A DNA stretch of 64,000 nucleotides from an uncultured Lachnospiraceae bacterium (GTDB lineage: Bacteria > Bacillota > Clostridia > Lachnospirales > Lachnospiraceae), in NCBI GenBank assembly GCA_947564645.1, contig CANOCU010000001.1, forward strand, positions 62,001 through 126,000, written 5' to 3'. This document shows positions 28,536 to 38,800 of the stretch, one piece after another (within the stretch, counting starts at the first letter, position 1; every line of letters starts with the position of its first letter). The translations under genes were made by a program, and so were the position numbers. The notes beneath the pieces are model-generated. The model saw only the letters and a list, made by a program, of their open reading frames with translations. It had not been told where the DNA came from and searched no databases.

Positions 28536-28962
28536 TTTGCTCCTTTATATTAGTTAACATAACATCTACAAATATTTTCGAGCAAAGTCTGAGGACCACG
28601 GATGCAGTCAGAAGCGCACATCCGAATCCATATTGCCTCCATACAGTGTCCTCATACTCTGCATGGAGTCTTCACGATCTCTAAAAGCATAGTCCCGTCC
28701 TCCTTTTCGTAATACTGTTATTGTACGGAAATCCATTTTATCTGTCAATGACATTTAATAGATCCACCGGCTATAAACCCGGAAAGCCGAAAGGTCCTTT
28801 CCCATTATTAAAAATGTCTTTAAAAAATACATCAGCATGTATAGAAAATACTTACAAGACTATGCTAATGTTGTATGATAGGATTATACTTTATTTTAAG
28901 TTGAATTCTGAAAAGCCCTGACGGGCTCTTTACACATCGCATGAGATGGGAAAGGAAAGACT
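28536..28962. other. AT-richer intergenic stretch without a convincing gene
   Basis: This 427-bp gap has no reading frame with a plausible start and composition. Visible elements are a possible plus-strand promoter (TTACAA, 16 bp, TATGAT, shortly before position 28880) and a small hairpin AGCCC-TGAC-GGGCT with a short T-tract about 35-50 bp before the next gene, which could act as an attenuator. Confidence 0.5.
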
Positions 28963-29196
28963 ATGAATCAGAATAAAAAAGAAAAAATTTCGGAGCATTT
29001 GCGGACAATTGCGGAAAAAGAACAGATCACAGAACGCGAAGTCCGGAATGAGATTGCCCACGCGGTTTCCCTTGCCCTGAAAAGCAGCGATCCTAAAATT
29101 CAGAATTTTTGGAAAAAAGTTCCCTGTGAGGGCGCCAGTCCCACCATTGAGGAAATTATAGATTTCATCGTGACCGGAATCGCCATGCATAAATAG
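28963..29196 (+). CDS. Small protein resembling the Spo0A C-terminal DNA-binding domain
   Basis: A 77-aa helical protein. EREVRNEIAHAVSLALKSSDP followed by FWKKVPCEGASPTIEEIIDFIV (about residues 24-70) resembles the helix arrangement of the Spo0A sigma-factor-contacting effector domain, as found in short stand-alone Clostridia proteins. It lacks a receiver domain, so any regulation would not be by phosphorylation. GGAAAGGA 7 nt upstream of the ATG is a good ribosome binding site. Composition is AT-richer than neighbouring operons. DNA binding is inferred only. Confidence 0.65.
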   Translation: MNQNKKEKISEHLRTIAEKEQITEREVRNEIAHAVSLALKSSDPKIQNFWKKVPCEGASPTIEEIIDFIVTGIAMHK

Positions 29197-29327
29197 AAAT
29201 ACTCGTCCACTTCTGCAGACAGTTAAAAATCAAAAAACAGGCATCTCCAAAGAGTAGATGGTTCCATTTTTGAACTACATGCGTAGAATATCGACAAAAG
29301 CTTTTCCTGTTCCGGCTTATTGTCATA

Positions 29328-29349
29328 CGGCCTGTCACATGACAGGCCG
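29328..29349. terminator. Palindrome between two convergent small genes
   Basis: CGGCCTGTC, a 4-nt ACAT loop and GACAGGCCG form a 9-bp perfect stem just past the ends of two convergent genes. No T-run follows directly, so termination is possible but not certain. Confidence 0.45.
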
Positions 29350-29371
29350 CACCGGATGATCCTCTGCTATT

Positions 29372-29707
29372 CTATTTTTTTATCATCCGCAACATATAAG
29401 CAAACACCCTGTCCATAAATATATCCTTCTGTTCTTTATTACAGTTGGCTATGTAGTTATCCACATCAAAATCGTTTCTGAGGCAGGCGCCGGTAATCAA
29501 ATAAGTAGGATCAATGCCATACTCATGATACAAGATCAACAGCTTGTCTGCTGACAGTCCTGTAGCGCCGGACTCATATTTTCGGTAATGCTCTTCCGAT
29601 ACCCCAAGCGATACAGCAATTTCTGCCTGAGTCCGACCAAGATTACTCCTTGCCTCCCTTAACCGTTTTCCCACCTGCATGTTTGCTTCTTTCCTGTAAT
29701 CATCCAT
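29372..29707 (-). CDS. XRE-family helix-turn-helix transcriptional regulator
   Basis: A 111-aa DNA-binding protein. The Cro/C1-type HTH spans about residues 11-65: VGKRLREARSNLGRTQAEIAVSLGVSEEHYRKYESGATGLSADKLL. A short helical tail follows. The ATG at 29707 has a near-perfect AAGGAGGTG 6 nt upstream, which rules out the in-frame Met 16 codons earlier. It lies alone beside tRNA-Val, convergent with the small Spo0A-C-like gene. Its target is unknown; autoregulation would be usual for the family. Confidence 0.85.
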   Translation of the reverse strand: MDDYRKEANMQVGKRLREARSNLGRTQAEIAVSLGVSEEHYRKYESGATGLSADKLLILYHEYGIDPTYLITGACLRNDFDVDNYIANCNKEQKDIFMDRVFAYMLRMIKK

Positions 29708-29853
29708 GATTTTCACCTCCTTATAGAAAATCATAGCAATACACAGGCAAAACATACAGCATATATATTAACCAAACACCAGGTATTTTATAACCGCTCC
29801 CTGGTTATTTAAAATTAAATTCTATATACCAATCATCTTTATCAAAAAAACTA

Positions 29854-29881
29854 TTGTATTTCCTGCTCACCATGCTATAAT
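29854..29881 (+). promoter_or_regulatory. Predicted promoter of tRNA-Val
   Basis: TTGTAT (29854-29859) and a perfect TATAAT (29876-29881) with a 16-bp spacer lie directly upstream, placing the start of transcription within a few bases of the mature tRNA 5' end. Confidence 0.65.
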
Positions 29882-29890
29882 AATAGTCAT

Positions 29891-29964
29891 GGAAGCATAG
29901 CTCAGCCGGGATGAGCGTTCGCCTCACACGCGAGAGGTCATGGGTTCGAGCCCCATTGCTTCCA
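29891..29964 (+). tRNA. tRNA-Val (anticodon CAC)
   Basis: A full cloverleaf of 74 nt can be drawn. The acceptor GGAAGCA pairs with TGCTTCC, the D stem is GCTC/GAGC, the anticodon stem TTCGC/GCGAG encloses loop CTCACAC with anticodon CAC (29925-29927), and the T stem ATGGG/CCCAT encloses TTCGAGC. The discriminator is A and CCA is not encoded. A run of T follows. It reads GTG codons. Confidence 0.93.
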
Positions 29965-30056
29965 TTTTTTATGTTCTTTCCTGCTCTATGATCGTTTTCC
30001 AGACCACCTGGTGTCCTTTTTACGACACTTTACCGTTTCTACCGGAATGATCCGCA

Positions 30057-30977
30057 TCACTGTCCGCTGCCTGCCCCGGGATTCACATGCACCATGATAT
30101 GTTTTACTTTCGGAAAATCCTTCTCTATCGCATCATGTACATGCTCCGCGATGCCATGCGCTTCCCGCAGCGTTTTATTGCCGTCCACCCTGATTTCAAT
30201 ATCAACATATATTTTATTTCCAAAGACGCGCGTATGCAGAAGATCCACTCCCAGAATGCCCTCCTGCCTGGCCGCGCATTCTTCAAACGCTCTCTCCGTC
30301 TCCTCATCGCAGGCCTTATCCACCATCTTGTTCACCGCATCCATAAAGATCTCATAGGCCGCCTTTTCTATGAAGAAGCAGATTACCACGCTTGCTATGG
30401 GATCCAGGATCGGGAATCCCATCCTGGATCCGGCAATACCGGCCAAAGCGCCGATCGAAGACATTGCGTCAGAGCGGTGATGCCATGCGTCCGCCATGAG
30501 CGCGCCGGAATCGATCCTTCTGGCATTTACTTTCGTATACTGGAACATTCCTTCCTTGACAAGGATGGACACGACCGCCGCGACAAGCGCCAGCCTGCCG
30601 GGCACGGCCAGATCCGTGTAATTTCCTCCCACGATCTTCCCCGCCGCACTGTATCCGATCCCCAATCCCGTTACCGCAAGAATGGTGGCAAGGACGATCG
30701 CCGCAACGCATTCCATCCTTTCATGTCCATAGGGATGATCCTTATCCGATTCCCTGCTGGATATCTTGACCCCGATGATCACCACCACGGTACTGAAAAC
30801 ATCTGATGCCGAATGGATCGCATCCGAGATCATGGCCCCTGAATGCGCAATGACTCCCGCCAACAATTTAAATACCGTGAGCAGGAAGTTTGCCACGATG
30901 CTGACCATGGAAACTTTTATGGCCACCTTCTCATAATCCTGTACGCTCTTTGCTTTGTCCTGATTTCCTGTTACCAT
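30057..30977 (-). CDS. Cation diffusion facilitator (CDF) metal efflux transporter
   Basis: A 306-aa inner-membrane exporter of Zn, Fe, Mn or similar ions in exchange for protons. The N-terminal domain has six membrane segments with HSGAMISDAIHSASDV (about residues 46-61) and DAWHHRSDAMSS (about 163-174), the two helices forming the transport metal site; the C-terminal cytoplasmic domain has the usual alpha/beta fold with HVHDAIEKDFP. It begins 15 bp after the lacM stop with AAAGGAA in between, so it is the last gene of the glycosidase operon. Metal specificity cannot be told. Confidence 0.92.
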   Translation of the reverse strand: MVTGNQDKAKSVQDYEKVAIKVSMVSIVANFLLTVFKLLAGVIAHSGAMISDAIHSASDVFSTVVVIIGVKISSRESDKDHPYGHERMECVAAIVLATILAVTGLGIGYSAAGKIVGGNYTDLAVPGRLALVAAVVSILVKEGMFQYTKVNARRIDSGALMADAWHHRSDAMSSIGALAGIAGSRMGFPILDPIASVVICFFIEKAAYEIFMDAVNKMVDKACDEETERAFEECAARQEGILGVDLLHTRVFGNKIYVDIEIRVDGNKTLREAHGIAEHVHDAIEKDFPKVKHIMVHVNPGAGSGQ

Positions 30978-30992
30978 CCTGTTTTCATTCCT

Positions 30993-31964
30993 TTACTGTT
31001 CTCTTTTCACAGCGCCGATCCAGAATCCATATGCAATATCTTTTTCACCGCTGATATGATAAGCCGGTTCCACATCCGTTCCCCAGCTGTCAATACCGCC
31101 GACGCCTCTCACCGCGCCAAGGATCGTCAGGACCGTTCTCCGCGCAGGCGGAAGTTCCTCATGATGGGTCGCATTCTCAAGCTCCTCCGCCGTATAAGGA
31201 AGACACGCAAAAGCAAAATCCTTCCCTTCTTCCGCATGAAAACAAAGACATGTCTCTTTCTTTTCCCGGCAGGCATTATCCAGGACAACGCTGCGATATA
31301 CCTTTACCCACTTTGTCCGCATATGCATCCCGCAGTCCTGCGGCACCATATAGGGCGTTACGGGCAGTCCCTCAACTTCATAGACTCCCGGAACACCGCC
31401 TGCCATTCTGTCCGGATAGGTTTCTCCCGACAGACCCTCATAGCAGTATCTGTCCGCGCAGGTCGGCATAATAAACCGCATACCAAATACCGGAAGCTGC
31501 GGCAGCCCTTCCCTGCCTTTATAATGAACTTTCACATGAATGCTACCGCCGGCAAAAACTTCATAAGACACCGTGACCTGAGTAACAGGTACCGTAAGCG
31601 TTTCATAAGTATAAGTGACCGATGCCCTGCTTGCTTCTACCGGTCCCTCATACCTGTTGTTTTCCGGAGGCATTGGCACTGTAACAGGTTTACCGTCTAT
31701 TTCAACTGCAATTCCTCTATTCCTGATAAAGCAGTCTGCCCCAAGCCACATGCCGCTCTTTAATGCAAACCCGCTGCCCCTGTCATTATCCGTAAGCGCA
31801 CGCCAGAAAGTAGGCACAGGAGCCCTGTAGATCCACTCTTTCCCATCCAGTACAAGAGACTCCATCCCGATCCTGTTTTCGGAAAACAGACAGGAAAAAC
31901 CTCCGCTGCGCATTCCGATGGTCACATCACCCACGATGACTTGTAACTTATTCATACAATCCAT
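30993..31964 (-). CDS. lacM: Beta-galactosidase small subunit (LacM)
   Basis: A 323-aa protein equal to the C-terminal beta-sandwich (Bgal small chain) of GH2 beta-galactosidase, carried as a separate gene. EWIYRAPVPTFWRALTDNDRGSGF (about residues 45-68) is the signature that completes the active-site rim in LacZ. It should pair with LacL to form the active heterodimer, as known from Leuconostoc and Lactobacillus. GAGGTGAGG precedes the ATG at 31964 by 7 nt, and the gene overlaps lacL by 17 bp; an ATG three codons later is also possible. The CDF gene follows after 15 bp. Confidence 0.9.
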   Translation of the reverse strand: MDCMNKLQVIVGDVTIGMRSGGFSCLFSENRIGMESLVLDGKEWIYRAPVPTFWRALTDNDRGSGFALKSGMWLGADCFIRNRGIAVEIDGKPVTVPMPPENNRYEGPVEASRASVTYTYETLTVPVTQVTVSYEVFAGGSIHVKVHYKGREGLPQLPVFGMRFIMPTCADRYCYEGLSGETYPDRMAGGVPGVYEVEGLPVTPYMVPQDCGMHMRTKWVKVYRSVVLDNACREKKETCLCFHAEEGKDFAFACLPYTAEELENATHHEELPPARRTVLTILGAVRGVGGIDSWGTDVEPAYHISGEKDIAYGFWIGAVKREQ

Positions 31965-33900
31965 AATAATACCTCACCTCCTGCATCGCCGGTTTCTCGG
32001 TTCTGTCGGCAAATACGATACCATTGCCGGAAAACTCATAATCACTGGCCCTGTCGTCAAAATCTCCGCCATAGCGCAGCACTTTTCTTCCCGTTACATG
32101 ATCCGTCACATACAGCGCCTGATCAATATAATCCCAGATATAGCCGCCCTGATACATCTCAAAACGATCCAACAGATCGATATAGGACTTCATACCGCCC
32201 AGCGAATTGCCCATATCGTGCATATATTCGCAAAGAATAAAGGGCTTTTTCGGCTCCTTCTCAAGATATTCTATGATATCTTCCGGTTTCGCGTACATAC
32301 GGCTCTCAACATCGGACACCACATCTTCATAAGTCCTGTCATAGATCACCCCTTCATAGTGCACAAGCCGCGAGTCGTCCTTTTCCTTAAAGAGACGCTG
32401 CATCGCCGCAATGTCTTCTCCTACATAGGATTCATTGCCCAATGACCAGAACAGAACCGAAGGATGATTCTTAAAGGTCTCAAAATTAGTCCTTGCCCTG
32501 TCCACCACCGCTTCCTTCCACTGCGGCAGACTCCCCGGCACATTCCACGAGGGTTCCGTAACTACCTTCTGCCAGGAGCCATGGCTCTCCAGATTTGTTT
32601 CCGACATCACATAGATACCGTTTCTGTCACACAGATCATACCATGCCATCTGATCCGGATAATGACAGGTACGCACGGAGTTGATGTTGTTTCGCTTAAA
32701 GCAGTCGATATCCCATTCCATATCTTCAGTCGTAATACATCTGCCGCTTAGCGCACTCCACTCGTGACGGTTGACACCGTTGATGATCAGTCTTCTTCCG
32801 TTAAAATAAATTACCTTATCGCGAAGCTCGATACGGCGAAAACCAACCGCACAGGGTACGACTTCCACGGTTTTGCCCTGTTCTTCCTGCAAGGTGACCA
32901 CGATTCTGTACAGGTACGGATTCTTATTTTCCCAGAGTATTATATTCCCGATCCCGTCGAAAGATAACTCCACCTCCGGCGCCGCTGCCACAGTCTGTTC
33001 ACCGATTACCTGTCCATCCCGATCCTGCAGCATGACCAAAACGACGGCGCCCGTGTCTGTTCCGCTGAAAGCTCCTGTACTTGTCGAAGCTTTGACATTT
33101 TCACCATCCGTCCATGCCGCATCATCCCCGGCCGATATCTGCAGGCGCACTGCCACACTGCCACGCGTCAGATCCTCCGTGAGGACAGTCTTTACCCACA
33201 TATCCTCAACATGCAGTTTTGGCTTGGCATACAGTACCACATTCCTGAAAATCCCGAAAAAGCGGAAGAAATCCTGGTCTTCCAGATACGCGGCAGTACT
33301 GTTCTTGTATACTTCCACTGCCAGAACGTTTCCCTTATCCCGGATATAGGGAGTCAGATCAAACTCCGAAGGAGTAAAGCTGTCCTCCGCATATCCTACA
33401 AACTGTCCGTTCAGCCATACATACGCCGCCTGTTCCACACCCTCGAAACAGATACAGACCCGTTTCCCACGCAGTCCTTCCTCCAGGTCAAAAGTCCTGC
33501 GGTATGATCCCACCGGATTATAGGCAGCTTCGCTGAAAGAGCCTTCTTCCTTCCTGTCCTCGCCAAGCGCATAAGCCGGCCGGCGGTACACCTGCCCTTC
33601 CCACGGATACATGGTATTGATGTAATGGATCTTATCATACCCGGCCATCTCTATATGGCAGGGAACCGCAATCTCTCCGAAATCGCTCGTATCATATTCC
33701 TCTTTATAGAAATCTGCCGGACGACTCTGTGGATTCAAGGAATAGCAAAACTCCCATATACCATTCAATGACTGGTATAACGAACTTGCCTGCCTCTCCA
33801 TCTCCACCGCGTTCCCATACACCTTATGATCACTATGTGCCGGAAGCTGTCCCACCCGAAAAACCTGCGGATCATCCAACCACTTAATCTCTGGCTGCAT
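31948..33900 (-). CDS. lacL: Beta-galactosidase large subunit (LacL), GH2
   Basis: A 650-aa protein with the first four domains of GH2 beta-galactosidase: sugar-binding jelly roll, two immunoglobulin-like domains and the TIM barrel, ending where LacM takes over. The start EIKWLDDPQVFRVGQLPAHSDH matches LacL proteins. The acid/base Glu is in SLGNES (about residue 488) and the nucleophile Glu in LCEYMHDMGN (about 556). The ATG at 33900 follows AAGGAGG by 8 nt, better than an upstream in-frame start. It hydrolyses terminal beta-galactosides in the cytoplasm. It lies 55 bp downstream of the GH20 gene in the same operon. Confidence 0.93.
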   Translation of the reverse strand: MQPEIKWLDDPQVFRVGQLPAHSDHKVYGNAVEMERQASSLYQSLNGIWEFCYSLNPQSRPADFYKEEYDTSDFGEIAVPCHIEMAGYDKIHYINTMYPWEGQVYRRPAYALGEDRKEEGSFSEAAYNPVGSYRRTFDLEEGLRGKRVCICFEGVEQAAYVWLNGQFVGYAEDSFTPSEFDLTPYIRDKGNVLAVEVYKNSTAAYLEDQDFFRFFGIFRNVVLYAKPKLHVEDMWVKTVLTEDLTRGSVAVRLQISAGDDAAWTDGENVKASTSTGAFSGTDTGAVVLVMLQDRDGQVIGEQTVAAAPEVELSFDGIGNIILWENKNPYLYRIVVTLQEEQGKTVEVVPCAVGFRRIELRDKVIYFNGRRLIINGVNRHEWSALSGRCITTEDMEWDIDCFKRNNINSVRTCHYPDQMAWYDLCDRNGIYVMSETNLESHGSWQKVVTEPSWNVPGSLPQWKEAVVDRARTNFETFKNHPSVLFWSLGNESYVGEDIAAMQRLFKEKDDSRLVHYEGVIYDRTYEDVVSDVESRMYAKPEDIIEYLEKEPKKPFILCEYMHDMGNSLGGMKSYIDLLDRFEMYQGGYIWDYIDQALYVTDHVTGRKVLRYGGDFDDRASDYEFSGNGIVFADRTEKPAMQEVRYYYGLYE

Positions 33901-33955
33901 CTCATAAACCTCCTTCTGTCCTAACAATTGTTCCTCTTATCCTTGTATCATTTTA

Positions 33956-35806
33956 TCACTCCCGCAGCAGATCCGCATAGCGGAACACGACTTCCTGTAT
34001 CCGGTACAGCTCCGACTCTCTGCTCACGCTGCGCCAGACCTCTTTATAAAACAGAAACCATTCTTCCAGTTCCGCCGCCAGAGTACGACCGTCCACCTCG
34101 ACCGGCAGATCCGCCCGGTACTCCCTGACAGCGATCCAGACGCCGATCTTCTGTAAAAGCTGTATACCGCGGATCGCCACAAGACACGCATGCAGCATAT
34201 CATTCGTCCGCGCAGGCAGCCCCGGCATCAGCCGGCGAATCCTGTCTGCAATATCCTCCAGGTTCTGAAGAATCTTCCCCGCATCAGCCATGCCGCTCAT
34301 CACCTTTGCCACCGCTTCTGCTTCTGCCTCGGCAGGCAGCATGTTTCCTGTCTTCTCTATATAGCCTACCGCCATCTGCCAGTCAAACACCTGATTATGC
34401 GCAATCTCCGCCATGACGGAAACAAGCTTGCCGGATTTATCGCCAAACTCCACCTGGGATATCCTGCTGTTCATCTCTTCAAACGACGGAATCTTTCCGT
34501 TCCAGGAAAAAGCCGCCCCGTAGATCCTGCCCGGAATCCCGAAATCCGGATGATTGATATGTCCGTAATCTCCCCAGTCCGTGGTCAGAACACCTTCCGT
34601 GTGATATTTACGGGCATAAGTGCACATACGTCCGATATTCTCATAGGCCACATCCAACCGGTTTACAAACTGATTCCATCCGCTTACACCCGGACAATTA
34701 TACAACACCGCTCCCGCCCCTGCAAGCTTTCTGGTAGATTCTTCACTCTGGTCCGCCGCATAGCCCCAGTTTAAGCAGATCGTCTGCGGCGGAAGTTCTT
34801 CGATCACTTCCGGAAATTCGCAGATAATATCTCCCCAGAACATGGGGATCTTCCCCTTCTCCACCAGGAACTCACACAGCTTCCGCACATGGTCGATATA
34901 CAGACGCTTCACACCGACCCGCTCCGCTTCCGCAAGGCTTCTTCCTTTGCCCAGATCGAAGGTCTCGTCCGCCCCGATATTAAAGTGCTTCGATGTAAAA
35001 AGGGGCATGAACTCCTCGATCAGGCCTTTGATCAGTATAAGGCTCTCCTCCTGCGTCACATCGATCGTATGGTGCATCATCCGGTCCACTAATCCAAAAG
35101 GCTCCTTCTCCGCATCCGGCAGTTCGCACAGATGCGCATAAGATCTGGTGCGCAGCAGCTTATACAGATGCCCGAAGCAGGAGATATTCGGGATCAGTTC
35201 GATTTGCAGTCTCCGGCAGTAAGCGTCAAGCTCCAGAATGTCCTGGGCCGTCAGCGGCGTATCGTCCCGCCACATCTCGCTTAGCCCCTCGAACAGATAG
35301 GAATGCTCGATATACAGCTGCATCTGATTGATCTTATAGAACGCCAGATTGTCCGCTAACCCTTTTAAATAAGAAAGCGTCGGGATCCGCCCTCTGGTCA
35401 CGTCATGATAGAATCCCCTGTTCTTCATATCCGGGAAATCATGGATCCGCAGGCAGGGCACGCAGGCGCCGGTCTGCCGGACGATCTGCCGGAGCGTCTG
35501 CACGCCGTACAGCAGGCCTCTTTCCCCGCCTCCCTCGATCCTGATGCCGTCCGCACTGACTGACAGACGGTACGCCTCCTCGCCTGACACAGCGCCCATC
35601 GCCAGCGTCACCGCCGCCTTCCCGGATCTTCCTCTGGTGATCGCCGGACCGTATCCCATGCATCCACGCAGCTCTTCCTGCAGCAGCTTCGCATATCCGT
35701 AAGCCTCCGTTCCGCAGGAGTCGTCGATCACAATCTTATGGTCAAACCGGATCGTATACTCCCCCTCCAGGATATCCATCTGCTGTGGTTCCGGTATGAT
35801 GTACAT
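33956..35806 (-). CDS. GH20 beta-N-acetylhexosaminidase
   Basis: A 616-aa intracellular exo-glycosidase that releases terminal beta-linked GlcNAc or GalNAc. The N-terminal alpha/beta domain (about 1-125) is followed by the GH20 barrel: KNRGFYHDVTRGRIPTL, ISCFGHLYKLLR, and FNIGADETFDLGKG with the catalytic Asp-Glu pair (about residues 280-281). The reaction is substrate-assisted in this family. The C-terminal 170 residues are helical. GAGGAGAGA precedes the ATG. It sits between lacZ and lacL, so the operon would strip alternating galactose and N-acetylhexosamine from host-type or milk-type glycans; that is inference from the enzyme set. Confidence 0.9.
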   Translation of the reverse strand: MYIIPEPQQMDILEGEYTIRFDHKIVIDDSCGTEAYGYAKLLQEELRGCMGYGPAITRGRSGKAAVTLAMGAVSGEEAYRLSVSADGIRIEGGGERGLLYGVQTLRQIVRQTGACVPCLRIHDFPDMKNRGFYHDVTRGRIPTLSYLKGLADNLAFYKINQMQLYIEHSYLFEGLSEMWRDDTPLTAQDILELDAYCRRLQIELIPNISCFGHLYKLLRTRSYAHLCELPDAEKEPFGLVDRMMHHTIDVTQEESLILIKGLIEEFMPLFTSKHFNIGADETFDLGKGRSLAEAERVGVKRLYIDHVRKLCEFLVEKGKIPMFWGDIICEFPEVIEELPPQTICLNWGYAADQSEESTRKLAGAGAVLYNCPGVSGWNQFVNRLDVAYENIGRMCTYARKYHTEGVLTTDWGDYGHINHPDFGIPGRIYGAAFSWNGKIPSFEEMNSRISQVEFGDKSGKLVSVMAEIAHNQVFDWQMAVGYIEKTGNMLPAEAEAEAVAKVMSGMADAGKILQNLEDIADRIRRLMPGLPARTNDMLHACLVAIRGIQLLQKIGVWIAVREYRADLPVEVDGRTLAAELEEWFLFYKEVWRSVSRESELYRIQEVVFRYADLLRE

Positions 35807-35854
35807 ATAGTCTCTCCTCCTCTTCCTATTCTTTCAATGCCCGGGTGTCCCGCC

Positions 35855-38800
35855 TCAGATAGTCCCCGGTGCCATCCGCACCGCAAACCGGAACTCTTCC
35901 CCGATCCGGTACTTCTCAAGCAGCACCGGTCCGCAGCTGTTGGATCCGATCCCGCTCTGCCTGTAATCCACACACAGCACCGTATAGGGTGACTCTTCCA
36001 ACTCATAGTTATGCGCCTTCCGCGTCAGCTCCTCCTGCGTATACACCGAAGCATTGAAGGCAAAAGTCTCTCTGCCCGCCACGGTAAGCGCCGCCAGTTC
36101 TCCGTACACGGTCACATAATCGCAGTCATGATGGCTCCCGTTCTCCTGCGGCCGCACATAGTCCTCATGCATCGCCCTGACCGCGCCCTCAAACACGCCA
36201 TGCCAGCCGGCCCGCCTCTTATCCACATAGCTCTCTGCCGGCCCGATACCGCAGTACTTCACCCGCTCCATGTTCCCCGGCAGAAACAGCCGCAGCCCGA
36301 ATCTGGGCAGGAACGGGAACTCCGGATCCTTCTTCACCGTAAATTCCGCATCCACGGCCCCGTCAGCACGGACCGTCCAGCACGCCCTGATATCCAGTAT
36401 CCTCTGGATATAGACGGCCGATATGGACAGCACGGTCTCGATCTCCACCGCGCCTTCCTGCACCCTTACCTGCGTATCATAGGCTCTTGTCACGGTGCGG
36501 TCGTACTGCGCTTCCGTCCACTTATGCCTGATGTTGCGGTCATTATCCGTAGGCGCCCGCCAGATATTGAACTCCATGGGCCGCTCCAGCAGGGATCTGT
36601 TCTCATAGACCATCCCGGCAAACAGACCTGTCAGCTTATCGTATTCATATCTGAACTGTGGTGTGGACACCGTCACCGTGCAGTCATCCTCCCGGATCCG
36701 TATGTCTCCCGCCGCGGCATCCCTGCCAAACAGCGCCGCCACCTTCTGGTTCTCCTTCTCCTCCGTCTCCACCGGCACTTCCTCGAAGCCAAGCAGGAAT
36801 CCCGCCGGAAGAAGCGTCATCGCCTCTTTCAGTTCATAGGAGACTTTCAGGTAACACTTCCCCTTCTCCGGCGCCGTGAAGGCGATGGGCACTGCCTTTT
36901 CCTCATGGGGCGCGATGTTCAGCAGCTCTTCGTCTACGGTGCCGCCCTGTTCTGTCACGATACCGTCACAAAGCACTTCATAACGCACCCTGCAGTAGTC
37001 CCGCAGATTCAGGAAATCCATATAGTTGTGCAGCACCAGCTCCTTTGCCTGCTGCCGGAATGCCGCCACTCTGGCCGGCCGGTATACGTTCTTGAATTCC
37101 AGCAGTCCCGTGTGCGGCCTGCGGTCGGGATAGACCAACCCGTCCATACAGAAATTGCCGTCCTGTGGGTATTCCTCGTGATCTCCCCCGTAGGCATAGA
37201 TCTTCCTGCCGCGGATCGTTTTCCCCAGATCGATGGCATGATCGCACCATTCCCAGACAAAACCGCCGCAGGCTCCCTCGTACTGCTGTATGACCTCGAA
37301 GTAGTCCTCCAGATCTCCGGGACCGTTGCCCATGGCGTGGCAGAACTCACACATCACATAAGGCTTCGACCCATCCTTCTCAAAATAGTCGTGTATCTCC
37401 TGCAGGGGCGGATACATACGACTGTGCAGGTCGATCCGGCTGTAATCATAGTCTCTTCTGTCCGATACGTACCGGCAGCTTTCAAAGTGCGTCAGCCTTG
37501 TGTCATCATACTGCTTCGTCCACCGAAGCGCCTCCTCGAAGGTGCATCCGTAGGCGCATTCATTCCCCATGGACCAGATCACCACGCTGGGCCGGTTCTT
37601 GTCCCGCTCCACGCAGCGTCTCGTCCTGTCCAGCGTAGCCTCCGTGAAGGCCGGATTGTCCGCGATCGCCTCATTCCAGCGCTTGCTCCTGACAGTCCAG
37701 TCCGCGTCGTCCAGGTAGATCTCCGCCGTACCGTGGCTCTCATTGTCCGCCTCGTCGATCACGTAGAAGCCCAAGTGATCATACAGCTGATAACACCAGG
37801 GCGCATTCGGATAATGGCTAGTACGGATCGCATTGATATTGTGTTCCTTCATCAGCCGCAGGTCCGTCAGCATCTGCTCCCTGCCGATCGTAAAACCGGT
37901 AACCGGATCGCTGTCGTGGCGGTTCGTGCCGTGGAATTTGATCTTCACGCCGTTGAGATACAGCACCCCGTCCTGCGCATGGATCTCCCGGATCCCCACA
38001 TGATCCGTGATCACTTCCCCTGCAGTCTCCAGTACCAGCGTATACAGATAAGGAGCTTCTGCATTCCAGAGTACGGCATCCTTCACCTGCAGCGTCACAT
38101 AACCTGCCCATTTGTGTTCCCCGGTCTGCTCCGCCTGCGCCACACCTTCCGCCGCCAGCCGTCCTTCCCGGTCGTACAGTCTCACCTTCGTCTCCACGGG
38201 CTGATGCAGATAGGAAAAGCCGATCCTGACCGTCCCCTCCCTGCCATCCGCGTCCGGCCATGCTTTCACGAAATAATCAAAGATCCCCTCCTTCGGCCTT
38301 CTGAGAAGGTAGACATCCCGGAAGATACCGCTCATCCGGAATTTGTCCTGATCCTCCAGATAACTGCCGTCGCACCATTTTAACACCAGCACGGACAGCG
38401 TATTCTCCCCTTCCCGCAGCAGTTCGGTGACCTCGAACTCACTGGTGGAATGAGATACCTGGCTGTATCCCACGAAACTGCCGTTCAGCCACACATAGAA
38501 ACAGGAATCCACCCCTTCAAAGTTCAGGAATGCCCTCGGCGCCTTCTCGTCTTTATCATAAGTAAAGGTGCGCACATATTCCCCGCAGGGATTGGCATGG
38601 GGCACATAAGGCGGATCCATCGGGAAAGGATACCTTGTGTTGGTATACTGGTGCCTGTCATAGCCGTAATTCTGCCACACACCCGGCACCTTCACCCTGT
38701 CAAAGCCTTCCGTGTCGAATCCTTCCCGCCAGAATTCTTCCTTCGCCTCATAGATACTGTCATAATAGCGGAATTTCCACTGACCGGAAAGCTGCACAAA

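Noticed and set aside
28721-28921. 66-codon open frame in the 28.5-28.9 kb gap
   Set aside because: No ribosome site, no recognisable features, and a likely promoter runs through it.
29891-29964. Integration (att) site at the tRNA-Val 3' end
   Set aside because: No second copy of the tRNA 3' end and no integrase gene was found in the window.
30993-33900. lacL/lacM as a frameshifted lacZ pseudogene
   Set aside because: Each half begins and ends like known LacL and LacM proteins, lacM has its own ribosome site, and the overlap is the usual arrangement for the heterodimeric enzyme.
36011-38383. 790-codon open frame on the plus strand opposite lacZ
   Set aside because: It is the shadow of a GC-rich real gene; its translation is rich in Arg/His/Pro with no domain, while the minus strand encodes a complete LacZ.
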